A stretch of DNA of 64,000 nucleotides from Caulobacter sp. FWC2 (GTDB taxonomy: Bacteria > Pseudomonadota > Alphaproteobacteria > Caulobacterales > Caulobacteraceae): positions 124,001-188,000 of the forward strand of contig NZ_PEBF01000001.1 in the NCBI RefSeq assembly GCF_002742625.1, in the 5' to 3' direction. A program made the position numbers and the translations under genes. The notes under the pieces are model-generated. The model was not told the DNA's origin, searched no databases, and saw only the letters and a program-made list of their open reading frames with translations. This document shows positions 16,998-26,077 of this stretch, one piece after another (position 1 is the first letter of the stretch; each line of letters starts with the position of its first letter).

Positions 16998-19900
16998 ATG
17001 TTTCGCAAGATCGCGGGCTTCGAGCTCCGCTACCAACTGAAGTCGCCCGTCTTCTGGGTGGTCGCGGTCATCTTCTTCCTGATGACCTTCGGGGCGGCGA
17101 CGATCGACCAGATCCGCATCGGCGGCGGCGGAAACATCCACAAGAACGCCCCGTTCGCGATCGCCCAGACCCACCTGATCTTGTCGATCTTCTACATGTT
17201 CGTGACCACGGCCTTCGTGGCCAATGTGGTGGTGCGGGACGACGAGACGGGCTTCGGGCCGATCCTGCGCTCCACGCGGATCCGCAAGTTCGACTATCTC
17301 TACGGCCGTTTCACAGGCGCCTTCCTGGCGGCGGCGATCTCGTTCCTGGCCGTGCCGCTGGCGATCTTCATCGGCTCGTTCATGCCGTGGATCGACCCCG
17401 AGCGTCTGGGGCCCAACGTCCTGCAGGCCTATCTGTTCGCCTATTTCGGCCTGGCCCTGCCGTCGATCCTTCTGACCGCGTCGCTGTTCTTCGCCCTGGC
17501 CACCATCACCCGCTCGATGATGTGGACCTATGTCGGCGTGGTCGCCTTCATGGTTCTGTGGATCATCGCCAACATCGCGCTGGACAAGCCCGAGTTCGAG
17601 AAGATCGCCGCCTATTGGGAGCCGCTCGGCACCGCCGCCTACGGCCTGGCGACCAAGTACTGGACGGCCAGCGAGCGCAACACGGTGATCCCGCCATTGG
17701 CCGGAGCGCTGCTGTTCAACCGCGTGCTCGTGGTCGTGCTGTCGGCGGGCTTCCTGACGCTGGCCTACAGTCTGTTCCGCTTCCAGTCAGCCGACCTCTC
17801 CGGTCAGCGGAAGGTCAAGAAGGGCAAGGCCGAGGTCGACGCCGCCCCAGTCCTGACCAACGGTCGGTTGCCGCAACCGAAGTTCGACCGCTCCACGGCC
17901 TGGGCGCAACTCGTGGTCCGCACGCGGCTCGACATGGGCCAGGTGTTCAAGAGCCCGGCCTATTTCGTGCTGCTGTTCCTGGGCCTGGCCAACGCCATGG
18001 GCGCCCTGTGGTTCGCCACCGACGCCGGTCGCTACGGTGGGGTGATCTATCCGGTCACCCGGGTGCTGCTGTCGCCGCTTCTGGGCTCGTTCGGCCTGAT
18101 CCCGATGATCATCGCCATCTATTATTCCGGCGAGCTGGTCTGGCGCGAGCGCGAGCGCAAGACGCACGAGATCATTGACGCCACCCCCGTGCCCGACTGG
18201 GCCTTCGTGGCCCCCAAGACCCTGGCCATCGCGCTCGTCCTGGTCTCGACCCTGCTGGTCAGCGTGTTCGCGGCCATCCTCAGCCAGGTCTTCCACGGCT
18301 ATTTCAAGCTGGAGCTCGACAAGTACCTGATCTGGTACGTGCTGCCGCAGGCGGTGGACTGGATCCTGCTGGCCGTGCTGGCGGTGTTCCTGCAGGCGAT
18401 CAGCCCGCACAAGTTCATCGGCTGGGGCCTGATGGTGATCTACCTTGTCACCACGATCACGTTCGTGAACCTGGGCTTTGAGCACAAGCTCTACAATTAC
18501 GGCTCGACCACCGACACGCCGTTCTCGGACATGAATGGCCTGGGCAAGTTCTGGATCGGAGCCTGGTGGCTGCGGGCCTATTGGACGGCCTTCGCGGTGG
18601 TGCTGCTGGTGCTGGCCTATGGCCTGTGGCGGCGCGGGACCGAAAGCCGCCTCCTGCCGCGTCTGCGCCGACTGCCCGTTCGCCTGAACGGCGGGGCCGG
18701 CCTGCTGCTGGGCGGCGCCCTGGTCGCCTTCGTGGGCCTGGGGGCGTTCATCTACGTCAACACCAATGTCTGGAACGACTACCGGACCAGGATCGGCAAC
18801 GAGAAGTGGCAGGCCGACTACGAAAAGACCCTGCTGCCGTTCGAGAACACGCCGCAGCCCAAGATCGTCGCCATGACCCTGGACGTCGACCTGAAGCCGC
18901 ACGAACCCAGCCTGGAAACCAAGGGCTCGTACGTCATCGAGAACAAGACGGGCGCGCCGTTGAAGGAGATCCACGTCCGCTTCGACCGTGACCTGTCGGT
19001 CAAGGGGCTGTCGATCGAGGGCGCCCGACCCAAGAAGACCTTCGAGCGCTTCAACTATCGCATCTTCGCCTTCGACACGCCGATGGCGTCGGGCGAGCGG
19101 CGCAAGATGAGCTTCATCACCCTGCGCGCGCAGCGGGGCTTCCCCAACAGCGGCCAGGAAAGCCGGGTCGTCGACAACGGGACCTTCGTCAACAACCTGG
19201 AGATCGCGCCAATCCTGGGCATGGGCCGCGACAGCCTGCTGCAGGACCGCGCCAAGCGCCGCAAGTACGGCCTGCCGCCCGAGCAGCGCATGGCCAAGCT
19301 GGGGGATGTCCCGTCCCGCCAGTTCAACGGCCTGCGCAAGGACGCCGACTTCGTCAGCTCGGACATCACCGTCACCACCGAGGCCGACCAGACCCCGATC
19401 GCGCCGGGCTACAAGATTTCGGACACGGTGAAGAACGGTCGCCGGGTGGCCCGCTTCGTCACCGAGGCGCCGATCCTGCCGTTCGTCTCGATCCAGTCGG
19501 CGCGCTACAGGGTGGCCGAGGAGACCTACAAGGGCGTGCAGCTGGCGGTTTATTACGACGCTCAGCACAGCTGGAACATCGAGCGGATGAAGACCGCGAT
19601 GAAGCGGTCTCTGGACTATATGGGCGCCAATTTCAGCCCCTATCAATTCCGCCAGCTGCGCTTCCAGGAGTTCCCGGACTACGCCCAGTTCGCCCAGTCG
19701 TTCGCCAATACGATCCCGTGGTCCGAGGGGATGTTCTTCATCTCCGACTATCGCGACCCGACCAAGATCGACATGGTCACCTATGTCGGGGCCCACGAGA
19801 TCGGCCACCAGTGGTGGGCCCACCAGGTGATCGGCGCCGACCAGCAGGGCGGGGCGATGCTGTCGGAGACCTTCGCCCAGTACGCGGCGCTGATGGTGAT

Positions 19901-20582
19901 GAAGCACACCTACGGCGAGCCGCAGATCCGCAAGTTCCTGAAGTTCGAGCTGGACAGCTATCTGCGCGCGCGTGGCGGCGACGTGATCGACGAGCAGCCG
20001 CTCTACAAGGTCGAGAACCAGCCCTACGTCTACTATCGCAAGGGCTCGCTGGTCATGTACCGGCTGCAGAGCGAGATCGGCGAGGAGACGGTCAACCGCG
20101 CCCTGCGCAAGCTGATCGCCGACCACGCCTTCAAGGGCGCGCCCTATCCGATCACCACCGACTTCCTGACCGCGCTCCGCGCCGAGGCCCCGGCCGACAA
20201 GCAGGCCTTGATCACCGACCTGTTCGAGAAGATCACGCTCTACGATCTGAAGACCAAGAGCGCGGCGGTGAAGAAGCGGGCGGACGGCAGGTTCGACGTG
20301 ACGATCACGGTCGACGCCCAGAAGAAGTACGCCGACGGCAAGGGCAAGGAGACCAACGCAGCTCTCAACGAGACCATGGATATCGGCCTGTTCACGGCCA
20401 AGCCGGGCGACAAGGGTTTCGACGCCAAGAACGTGGTGGCCTATGAGCGCCGGCCGATCCGCTCCGGCGTCCAGACCTTCACCTTCGTCACGGAGACGGC
20501 GCCGAAGTTCGCGGGCATTGACCCGTACAACACGGTGATCGACCGCAACGGCGACGACAACACGCTGCCGGTCGGCAAGTGA
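16998..20582 (+). CDS. ABC transporter permease fused to M1-family aminopeptidase
   Basis: The 1,194-residue protein joins two functions. Residues 1 to about 590 hold about a dozen hydrophobic helices in two ABC-2-like permease halves, separated near residue 290 by a soluble loop. A further membrane helix near 575-595 leads to a large extracytoplasmic M1 peptidase. Its zinc motif HEIGHQWW starts at residue 933, with the third ligand glutamate at 957 (SETFAQY). The HExxH-to-Glu gap is one residue longer than in classical M1 enzymes, as I recall for this fused family. The upstream ATPase and the overlapping thioesterase gene suggest one operon. Cleaving peptides at the membrane during transport is an inference. 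Confidence 0.9.
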   Translation: MFRKIAGFELRYQLKSPVFWVVAVIFFLMTFGAATIDQIRIGGGGNIHKNAPFAIAQTHLILSIFYMFVTTAFVANVVVRDDETGFGPILRSTRIRKFDYLYGRFTGAFLAAAISFLAVPLAIFIGSFMPWIDPERLGPNVLQAYLFAYFGLALPSILLTASLFFALATITRSMMWTYVGVVAFMVLWIIANIALDKPEFEKIAAYWEPLGTAAYGLATKYWTASERNTVIPPLAGALLFNRVLVVVLSAGFLTLAYSLFRFQSADLSGQRKVKKGKAEVDAAPVLTNGRLPQPKFDRSTAWAQLVVRTRLDMGQVFKSPAYFVLLFLGLANAMGALWFATDAGRYGGVIYPVTRVLLSPLLGSFGLIPMIIAIYYSGELVWRERERKTHEIIDATPVPDWAFVAPKTLAIALVLVSTLLVSVFAAILSQVFHGYFKLELDKYLIWYVLPQAVDWILLAVLAVFLQAISPHKFIGWGLMVIYLVTTITFVNLGFEHKLYNYGSTTDTPFSDMNGLGKFWIGAWWLRAYWTAFAVVLLVLAYGLWRRGTESRLLPRLRRLPVRLNGGAGLLLGGALVAFVGLGAFIYVNTNVWNDYRTRIGNEKWQADYEKTLLPFENTPQPKIVAMTLDVDLKPHEPSLETKGSYVIENKTGAPLKEIHVRFDRDLSVKGLSIEGARPKKTFERFNYRIFAFDTPMASGERRKMSFITLRAQRGFPNSGQESRVVDNGTFVNNLEIAPILGMGRDSLLQDRAKRRKYGLPPEQRMAKLGDVPSRQFNGLRKDADFVSSDITVTTEADQTPIAPGYKISDTVKNGRRVARFVTEAPILPFVSIQSARYRVAEETYKGVQLAVYYDAQHSWNIERMKTAMKRSLDYMGANFSPYQFRQLRFQEFPDYAQFAQSFANTIPWSEGMFFISDYRDPTKIDMVTYVGAHEIGHQWWAHQVIGADQQGGAMLSETFAQYAALMVMKHTYGEPQIRKFLKFELDSYLRARGGDVIDEQPLYKVENQPYVYYRKGSLVMYRLQSEIGEETVNRALRKLIADHAFKGAPYPITTDFLTALRAEAPADKQALITDLFEKITLYDLKTKSAAVKKRADGRFDVTITVDAQKKYADGKGKETNAALNETMDIGLFTAKPGDKGFDAKNVVAYERRPIRSGVQTFTFVTETAPKFAGIDPYNTVIDRNGDDNTLPVGK

Positions 20583-21004
20583 GCGAAGGGGCTATCAAGC
20601 TGGATGCGGGCGCGCTGAACGCGTTCCTGCGCTCCGCCTTTCCGGAGACGGACCCCGACCACATGCCTTCCGTGCTGGAGGCCGAGCCGGGACGGGTGTT
20701 GCTGAAGCTGCCGTATCAGACCCGGCAGCTGCGGCCGGGCGGGGTGATCTCTGGACCGACCTTGATGACGCTGGCGGATACGGCGGCCTATGCCTTGATC
20801 CTGGCGCACATCGGCGAGGTGGCCATGGCGGTGACCACCTCGCTCAACATTCACTTCCTGAGGGGTTGCCAGCCCGGCGATCTCTACGCCGAGGGGACCA
20901 TGCTCAAGCTCGGCCGCCGCATTGCGACGGCCGATGTCCTGATGTGGACGGAAGGGCGCGAGCGGGCCGCCGCCAAGGCGACGGTCGCCTACGCCATTCC
21001 CTGA
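20579..21004 (+). CDS. PaaI-family hotdog thioesterase
   Basis: The 141-residue protein has the hotdog-fold pattern of PaaI/YbgC-type acyl-CoA thioesterases: GGVISGPTLMTLADTAAYALIL, then TTSLNIHFLRG and an alternating strand TADVLMWTEG. The conserved helix Asp in TLMTLADTA is the probable catalytic residue. The GTG start overlaps the stop of the ABC-permease/peptidase gene (GTGA), so expression is coupled to the transporter operon. The acyl substrate is unknown. Confidence 0.85.
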   Translation: MSEGAIKLDAGALNAFLRSAFPETDPDHMPSVLEAEPGRVLLKLPYQTRQLRPGGVISGPTLMTLADTAAYALILAHIGEVAMAVTTSLNIHFLRGCQPGDLYAEGTMLKLGRRIATADVLMWTEGRERAAAKATVAYAIP

Positions 21005-21007
21005 GCG

Positions 21008-21634
21008 TTACTGACGGGCCTTGGCGACGTCCTCGCCGGTGTCGAAGCCCTTCTTCAGGCCCTCGGCCATGTTCAGGTGCTCCTGGACCTTCGGAGCCGT
21101 GGCGGCGGCGAAGGCCTTGATGGCCGGGGTGTCGCCGTCCTGAGCGTAGCGCTGCAGCAGGTTCAGGGCCGACTGGTGAGCGTCGACCTGGCTGTCGGCG
21201 TACTTCTTGTCGAAGTCCTTGGCGTCGGCCTTGGTCAGGTCGTCGATCTTGCCCTGGGCGTCTTCCGACAGCATGGTCGGCAGGGTGATGGTCGCGCCCG
21301 AGGCGGCGATGGCGGACTTCAGCTCGGTGCTGGTGGCCATGTGGGCCTTTTCCATCGCGGCGGCGAACTTCTTGACCGACGGGTTGGTCGAGCGCGTGGC
21401 GGCCAGCTTGGCGGCGGCGATCTCGAACATGTCGCTATCGGCGGCCTTCATGGCGAAGACGTCGGCCTTGGTCTCGTCCGACGGGGTCGGGACGGTGGCC
21501 GCCGGGTTGGCGTCCGGGGTCGCGGCCTGTTCGGCCGGGGTGGCGGCGCCCTTGGTCTCTTCGGCCTTCTGACCGCAGGCGGCCAGGCTGAGGGCGGCGA
21601 TGGCGGCGGCGCCGAACATGATATGACGGTTCAT
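21008..21634 (-). CDS. DUF4142 lipoprotein
   Basis: The 208-residue precursor starts with MNRHIMFGAAAIAALSLAAC, a lipoprotein signal whose LAAC lipobox places the acylated cysteine near residue 20. A Thr/Pro/Ala-rich linker leads to a helical DUF4142 domain (about 55-205; ferritin-like, with KKFAAAMEKAHMATSTELKSA). Such proteins are common stress-linked envelope proteins in alphaproteobacteria; function unknown. The gene converges on the thioesterase gene with three bases between stops. Confidence 0.87.
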   Translation of the reverse strand: MNRHIMFGAAAIAALSLAACGQKAEETKGAATPAEQAATPDANPAATVPTPSDETKADVFAMKAADSDMFEIAAAKLAATRSTNPSVKKFAAAMEKAHMATSTELKSAIAASGATITLPTMLSEDAQGKIDDLTKADAKDFDKKYADSQVDAHQSALNLLQRYAQDGDTPAIKAFAAATAPKVQEHLNMAEGLKKGFDTGEDVAKARQ

Positions 21635-21758
21635 GGCTCTGTCTTTCCCTGTGTGTTTTTCTTAGAGGTTCGTGGACAGGCGCCGCGTGCGGCGTCGTGT
21701 GATCAACAAAACTTCACGGGGCCGTGAACGGTTCCGGCAAGGGTGAGGGAAGAATCGG

Positions 21759-22955
21759 ATGACGCAGGGTCCGCTGGCCGGATTGCGGGTGATCGAGATG
21801 GGCTCGCTGATCGCCGGGCCGTTCTGCGGTCAGGTGCTGGGCGACTTCGGGGCCGAGGTCATCAAGCTGGAGGATCCCAAGGTCGGCGACCCGATGCGCC
21901 AGTGGGGGCGCTCCAAGCCCCAGGGCCTGTCGCCCTGGTGGCCGGTGATCGGCCGCAACAAGAAGTCCGTCACCGTCGATCTGCGTACGGACGGAGGCCG
22001 CGACATCGCGCGCGCGTTGATCGCCAAGGCCGATGTGGTGGTCGAGAACTTCCGCCCCGGCACGCTGGAAAAGTGGGGCATGGGCTATGACCAACTGGCG
22101 AAGACCAATCCGGGACTGGTGATGGCGCGGGTGTCGGGCTTCGGCCAGACCGGGCCCTATTCAAGCCGCGCCGGCTACGCCCTGGTCGGCGAGGCCATGG
22201 GGGGACTGCGCCACATCACCGGCGAACCGGACCGGCCGCCGGCCCGGGCCGGGATCTCGATCGGCGACAGCCTTTCGGGCCTCAACGCCGCGCTCGGGGT
22301 GATGATGGCCCTCCATGCCCGTCAAAGCACGGGCAAGGGCCAGGTGGTCGACGTGGCCATCTATGAGAGCGTGCTGACGGTGATGGAGAACCTGATCACC
22401 GAATACGACCTGACCGGCTATGTCCGTGAGCGCTCGGGGGCGGTGCTGCCCGGCATCGCGCCGTCGAACGTCTACCCGACCAAGAGCGGCGAACTGGTCC
22501 TGATCGGCGCCAACCAGGACACCCTGTTCAGGCGGCTGTGCGACCTGATGGGCCGGCCGGACCTGGCCGACGATGTGCGCTATCGCGACCACGCCGCCCG
22601 CGGCGCGCACCAGGCCGAACTCGACGCCCGCATCGCCGCCTGGACCGCCGACCAGGAGATCGACGACCTGCTGCCGAAGCTGGAGGCGGCGGGCCTGGCC
22701 ACCGGCCGGATCTATCGCGCGCCGGACATGATCGAGGATCCCCAGTTCGTCGCGCGCGGATCGATCGTGACGACGCCGCATCCGGTGTTCGGCCAGATCA
22801 AGATGCAGAACGCTTTCCCGAAGCTGACGGAAACGCCGGGCGGGGTGCGATGGACCGGGCCGACCCTGGGCGAGCACACGGAGGCGGTGTTGGCGGAAGT
22901 GGTGGGGATGAGTGGGGAGACGGTCGAGGGACTGCGGAAGCGGGGCGTGATCTGA
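21759..22955 (+). CDS. CaiB/BaiF family (class III) CoA-transferase
   Basis: The 398-residue enzyme begins PLAGLRVIEMGSLIAGPFCGQVLGDFGAEVIKLEDP, the family signature. The aspartate that forms the acyl-enzyme anhydride is expected in GISIGDSLSGLNAALGVMMAL, near residue 170. These enzymes move CoA between carboxylic acids (formate, carnitine, bile acid or fatty acid derivatives). No partner dehydrogenase or hydratase is adjacent, so the substrate is unknown. Full length; the start at 21759 follows GAGGGA at a suitable distance. Confidence 0.9.
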   Translation: MTQGPLAGLRVIEMGSLIAGPFCGQVLGDFGAEVIKLEDPKVGDPMRQWGRSKPQGLSPWWPVIGRNKKSVTVDLRTDGGRDIARALIAKADVVVENFRPGTLEKWGMGYDQLAKTNPGLVMARVSGFGQTGPYSSRAGYALVGEAMGGLRHITGEPDRPPARAGISIGDSLSGLNAALGVMMALHARQSTGKGQVVDVAIYESVLTVMENLITEYDLTGYVRERSGAVLPGIAPSNVYPTKSGELVLIGANQDTLFRRLCDLMGRPDLADDVRYRDHAARGAHQAELDARIAAWTADQEIDDLLPKLEAAGLATGRIYRAPDMIEDPQFVARGSIVTTPHPVFGQIKMQNAFPKLTETPGGVRWTGPTLGEHTEAVLAEVVGMSGETVEGLRKRGVI

Positions 22956-22962
22956 GGGTCCG

Positions 22963-23048
22963 TCCTCGCCCTTCGACACGCTCAGGGTGAGGACTACTGT
23001 CGGGGCGGTTCAGTAGAAACCTCATCCTGAGCTTGTCGAAGGACGAGG
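22963..23048. repeat. Dispersed inverted repeat (CTTCGACA-CTCAGG type)
   Basis: Two arms, about 22963-22993 (CTCGCCCTTCGACACGCTCA core) and 23018-23048 (TGAGCTTGTCGAAGGACGAG core), are imperfect inverted copies separated by about 25 bases. This kind of element is common between convergent genes in high-GC alphaproteobacteria and can form a large hairpin. Here it separates the CoA-transferase and kinase genes. Confidence 0.75.
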
Positions 23049-23066
23049 TGTCGGTCCCGCTGATGA

Positions 23067-24902
23067 TCAAGCCCGCCCCGTGACCCCCGCCACGGCCCGC
23101 GCGATCTGGTGGACGTTGTACGGCTTGCGCACGATCGGGGCGTCGAACCCCATCGGCGCGGCCTTGTCCGCATAGCCCGTGGCGAACACGAACGGCCGGC
23201 CCATGGAGCGCAGGATCTCGGCGACCGGGGCCACCGACTGGCCGTTGAGGTCGGCGTCCAGGACCGCGACGTCGAAGTCCATCTCGACCATCGACAGGGC
23301 CTCGCTGAGTTCGGCCGCGCAGCCGACCACCACGACGCCGGCGTCCTCGAGGCCCGCTTCCAGCTCCAGGGCCAGCAGCAGGGAGTCCTCGACGATCAGC
23401 ACCTTCAGGCCGGCGATGGCGCCCGGGCGAACGGTCTCGTCGGCGGCGACCACGGTCTCGACGATGCGTTCGGGAGCGACCTCAGCCGGTTCGACCGGCG
23501 GGGCGTCGGCCAGGGCCTCGGCCGCGCCCTGGATCATGGCGGTGACGCCGCTGGACCGGTAGTTGATCTTGGCCGAGCCGCCCAGTTCGCGACCGGCGAC
23601 GTCCTCGATCAGGGTCGCGCCAAAGCCCTTGGTGGTCGGCGCGACAGCCGGCGGGCCGCCGGTCTCCAGCCACTCCAGGGCGAAGCCGCCCTCGGGCGTG
23701 CGCCGCCAGACCACCTCGACCTTGCCGTTCTCGCTGGATAGCGAGCCGTAGCGCATCGCGTTGACCGCCAGTTCATGCAGCGCCAGCGACAGGGCGGAGG
23801 CCGCGCGCGGGGTCAGGAACAGCTCCGGCCCGTCCCAGCGCGTCTGGGTCGGGGCCAGGCCGCCCAGCTCGGCTGCGGCGATCCGCGCCAGGGTCGCGCC
23901 GCGCCAGCGGGCGGCGGTCAGCAGATCGTGGGCCGAACTCATCGACTTCAGTCGCGCGGCGAAGGTCTTGAGGAAAACATCCAACGAGGCCGACTTGCGC
24001 GCCGACTGGGCCGCCACCGACTGGACGACCGCCAGCAGGTTCTTGATGCGGTGGTCCAGTTCGGCGACGAGGTTCTCGCGCTGATCTTCTTCGGCCCGGC
24101 GCTCGGTGATGTCCTGGACGACGCCGATCAGATAGGCCGGCTCGCCGTCGGCGTCGCGCAGGATGACGCCCGAGCCCTGGTTCCAGATCTCGCGGCCGTC
24201 GGGACCGTTAGGGCGGCGGTATTCGGCCTCGTAACGATCGGCTTCCGCCAGCTGTTCGTCGATCGATTCCTTCAGCCAGGCCTGGTCGTCGGGATGCAGG
24301 AACCGGTACAGGGCCTGGCCGTTCTCGGCCGGGATCTCGCCGGGCTCGATGTCCGAGATCTTGGCCAGCCGAGGGCTGATCTTGAAGACGTCGCGTTTGA
24401 TGTCCCACTCGAACTCGCCGAGGCTGGCGGCCGAGATGGCCAGGTTCAGGCGCTCGGCTTCCAGGTTGAGGGCGCGACAGCGAACGGTCAGGACTTCCGT
24501 GGCCAGCGCGGCCAGATCTTCCAGCGCCTGGAGATCCTCGTCAGAAGCCGGGCCGTTCAGGCCAGGGCCTTCGACGACGAGCGCGCCCAGCGCCTGGCCT
24601 TGATCGTTGCGGATCGGCACGCCCAGCGCCACGGGTCCGTTGGCGGCGATCACCTGGCCGGCCAGGTCGCCAGCGCGCGGACTTTCGGGGCTCGCATAGC
24701 CGACATAGGCCTTGCGCCAGACCCGATCCTTGTCGACCAGCGCGATGGCGGCCTTGGGCGCGTCGAACAGCCGGGCTGCCAGACGCACGAGGCGCAGGAA
24801 CCGAGGCTCGTTGACCGCGCTATCCAGGATGTCCAAGGCTCTCAAGGCGTTGAGCCGGGCGGCTTCCTGGCGGTCGTCGCTGACGATGGGGGCGTCCTCC
24901 AT
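23067..24902 (-). CDS. GAF-PAS-HWE histidine kinase with C-terminal receiver domain
   Basis: The 611-residue soluble sensor has an N-terminal GAF domain (about 10-150), a PAS fold with PAC end (about 155-275, DITERR), an HWE-type kinase core (about 280-460) and a receiver domain (about 500-605). The phospho-acceptor motif is LDHRIKNLLAVVQSV; HELAVNAMRYGSLS is the N box. The receiver's acceptor Asp lies in DFDVAVLDADLNG, with a late KPY lysine. There is no DNA-binding output, so phosphate probably moves to a partner, and HWE kinases often feed PhyR or single-domain regulators. It is divergent from a SigT-promoted gene pair. A link to the stress response is an inference. Confidence 0.9.
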   Translation of the reverse strand: MEDAPIVSDDRQEAARLNALRALDILDSAVNEPRFLRLVRLAARLFDAPKAAIALVDKDRVWRKAYVGYASPESPRAGDLAGQVIAANGPVALGVPIRNDQGQALGALVVEGPGLNGPASDEDLQALEDLAALATEVLTVRCRALNLEAERLNLAISAASLGEFEWDIKRDVFKISPRLAKISDIEPGEIPAENGQALYRFLHPDDQAWLKESIDEQLAEADRYEAEYRRPNGPDGREIWNQGSGVILRDADGEPAYLIGVVQDITERRAEEDQRENLVAELDHRIKNLLAVVQSVAAQSARKSASLDVFLKTFAARLKSMSSAHDLLTAARWRGATLARIAAAELGGLAPTQTRWDGPELFLTPRAASALSLALHELAVNAMRYGSLSSENGKVEVVWRRTPEGGFALEWLETGGPPAVAPTTKGFGATLIEDVAGRELGGSAKINYRSSGVTAMIQGAAEALADAPPVEPAEVAPERIVETVVAADETVRPGAIAGLKVLIVEDSLLLALELEAGLEDAGVVVVGCAAELSEALSMVEMDFDVAVLDADLNGQSVAPVAEILRSMGRPFVFATGYADKAAPMGFDAPIVRKPYNVHQIARAVAGVTGRA

Positions 24903-25023
24903 GATTCGACCTTAGACTCGCTTCGCCTCTGGCGCGAGCGCCTTTGGAGGCTTCTTGAGGGCGTTGAAGACGCGTTCCACAGGGGATTCCACTGTGGTGA
25001 AGCTTTAGCCCTTGCGCTAACGT

Positions 25024-25048
25024 GGAACCCCGACGTCGAGCAGGCGTT
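25024..25048 (+). promoter_or_regulatory. SigT (EcfG)-type promoter for the DUF883-like gene
   Basis: GGAAC at 25024-25028, a 16-base spacer, then CGTT at 25045-25048. This matches the general-stress sigma consensus exactly, about 55 bases ahead of the start codon. Confidence 0.8.
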
Positions 25049-25104
25049 GACGAGGCGCAGCTTCAGCGCCCCCGGTCGGTCGCCGTCGCGAACAGGAGAT
25101 GATC

Positions 25105-25446
25105 ATGCCCAGTCCCGCCGCCGCCAAAGAAGCCGATAAGGCCAAGTCGGCCACGCTCGAGGCCGTTGAACACGCCGAGCGCAGCTTCGCCCACGCCGCC
25201 GACGCCGCCCGCGTCTCGCTGACCGAAGCCGCCAAGCGCGTCGAGAAGTCGGTCGCTGAAGGCTTTGAAACCCTGCGCGCCCAGAGCCGCACCTATACCG
25301 ACACCGCCGGCCAGCAGATCGAGGACGCCCAACGCTATGCGTCGGAGCGTATCCGTGAGCGCCCGATCACCGCCACCCTCGCCGGTCTCGGCGTCGGCGT
25401 GCTGATCGGCCTGCTCCTCTCCGGCGGCCGTAGCAGCAACCGGTGA
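25105..25446 (+). CDS. DUF883/ElaB-YqjD-like membrane-anchored protein
   Basis: This protein of about 113 residues has a long, charged, Ala-rich amphipathic helix followed by a C-terminal membrane helix (ITATLAGLGVGVLIGLLLSGG). The layout is that of ElaB/YqjD proteins, which associate with the inner membrane in stressed or stationary cells. AGGAG six bases ahead picks ATG 25105 over ATG 25099. A SigT-type promoter precedes it and the next gene overlaps its stop (GTGA), so the two form a stress-induced pair. Confidence 0.75.
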   Translation: MPSPAAAKEADKAKSATLEAVEHAERSFAHAADAARVSLTEAAKRVEKSVAEGFETLRAQSRTYTDTAGQQIEDAQRYASERIRERPITATLAGLGVGVLIGLLLSGGRSSNR

Positions 25447-25844
25447 TCTTCGAAAAGACCCTGATGACGCTGGCCGCGGCCGCGGCGATCGCCGCCGCCG
25501 CCGCGGTGGCCGTCGTGTCCGCCGCCTTCGCGATCTACGCGGTGCTGGTTCCGCTGGTCTCGGCGGCCGGCGCGGCCGCGATCGTGGCGGCCGTCGCCGC
25601 CCTGATCGTGGCCATCGCCGGCATGCTCGCGGCCCGCAAGGTCGAAGGTCGTCATCACAATCAAGGTCAGCAGCCCGCGCAGCAGGGTTTCGACATGACC
25701 AGCAGGGTCATCGAGATCGTGCGCGACAAGCCGCTGATGTCGATCGGCATCGGTCTGGCCGCCGGGATCTTCGCCCTGAAGAACCCGACCCTGACCGCCT
25801 CGCTGGCCAAGGCCTTCCTGGATCCGAAGCCACCGCAGCGCTGA
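25443..25844 (+). CDS. Small membrane protein co-expressed with the DUF883-like protein
   Basis: The 133-residue protein has two hydrophobic stretches near residues 7-33 and 36-62 (Ala/Val-rich), a polar Gln-rich hinge and a third short hydrophobic segment (PLMSIGIGLAAGIFAL). I do not recognise a precise family; it resembles the phage-holin-like DUF1469-type partners of YqjD proteins. The GTG start overlaps the stop of the upstream gene, so it should be expressed from the same SigT-type promoter. Confidence 0.7.
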   Translation: MIFEKTLMTLAAAAAIAAAAAVAVVSAAFAIYAVLVPLVSAAGAAAIVAAVAALIVAIAGMLAARKVEGRHHNQGQQPAQQGFDMTSRVIEIVRDKPLMSIGIGLAAGIFALKNPTLTASLAKAFLDPKPPQR

Positions 25845-25869
25845 TCGCGCCAACAAAGTTCAAGACCGA

Positions 25870-25896
25870 CGCCACCGGATCCGTTCGGTGGCGTTT
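25870..25896 (+). terminator. Rho-independent terminator
   Basis: CGCCACCG (25870-25877) pairs with CGGTGGCG (25886-25893) and is followed by TTTGTCTT. It closes the DUF883-like gene pair. Confidence 0.8.
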
Positions 25897-26077
25897 GTCT
25901 TGCGAGGTTGTTCTTCCAGATTCCCGAAAGCCCTAAGTTTTCAAGGGAATCTATCTCGAAAATTTGAGTGCGCCGTGGCGGCTTTGCACGGTGAAACGGC
26001 TTACGCTTTGCCCTGGCGCGCTCTAGATGCTTCCCGCGCGTTCCCTCCTCCCTGGAACGCCTTCCCATGGAGTGAAC

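Noticed and set aside
17787-20126. A 779-codon minus-strand frame across the ABC-peptidase gene
   Set aside because: It mirrors the codon bias of the real plus-strand gene and has no recognisable fold.
21735-21760. SigT-like promoter for the DUF4142 lipoprotein
   Set aside because: AACG and GTTCC are adjacent rather than 16-17 bases apart, and the AAC 17 bases away continues AACT.
22963-23048. Insertion sequence remnant
   Set aside because: The arms match a short dispersed palindrome with no transposase fragment nearby.
26040-26077. SigT promoter for sodB
   Set aside because: GGAAC occurs near 26050, but no CGTT follows at 16-17 bases.
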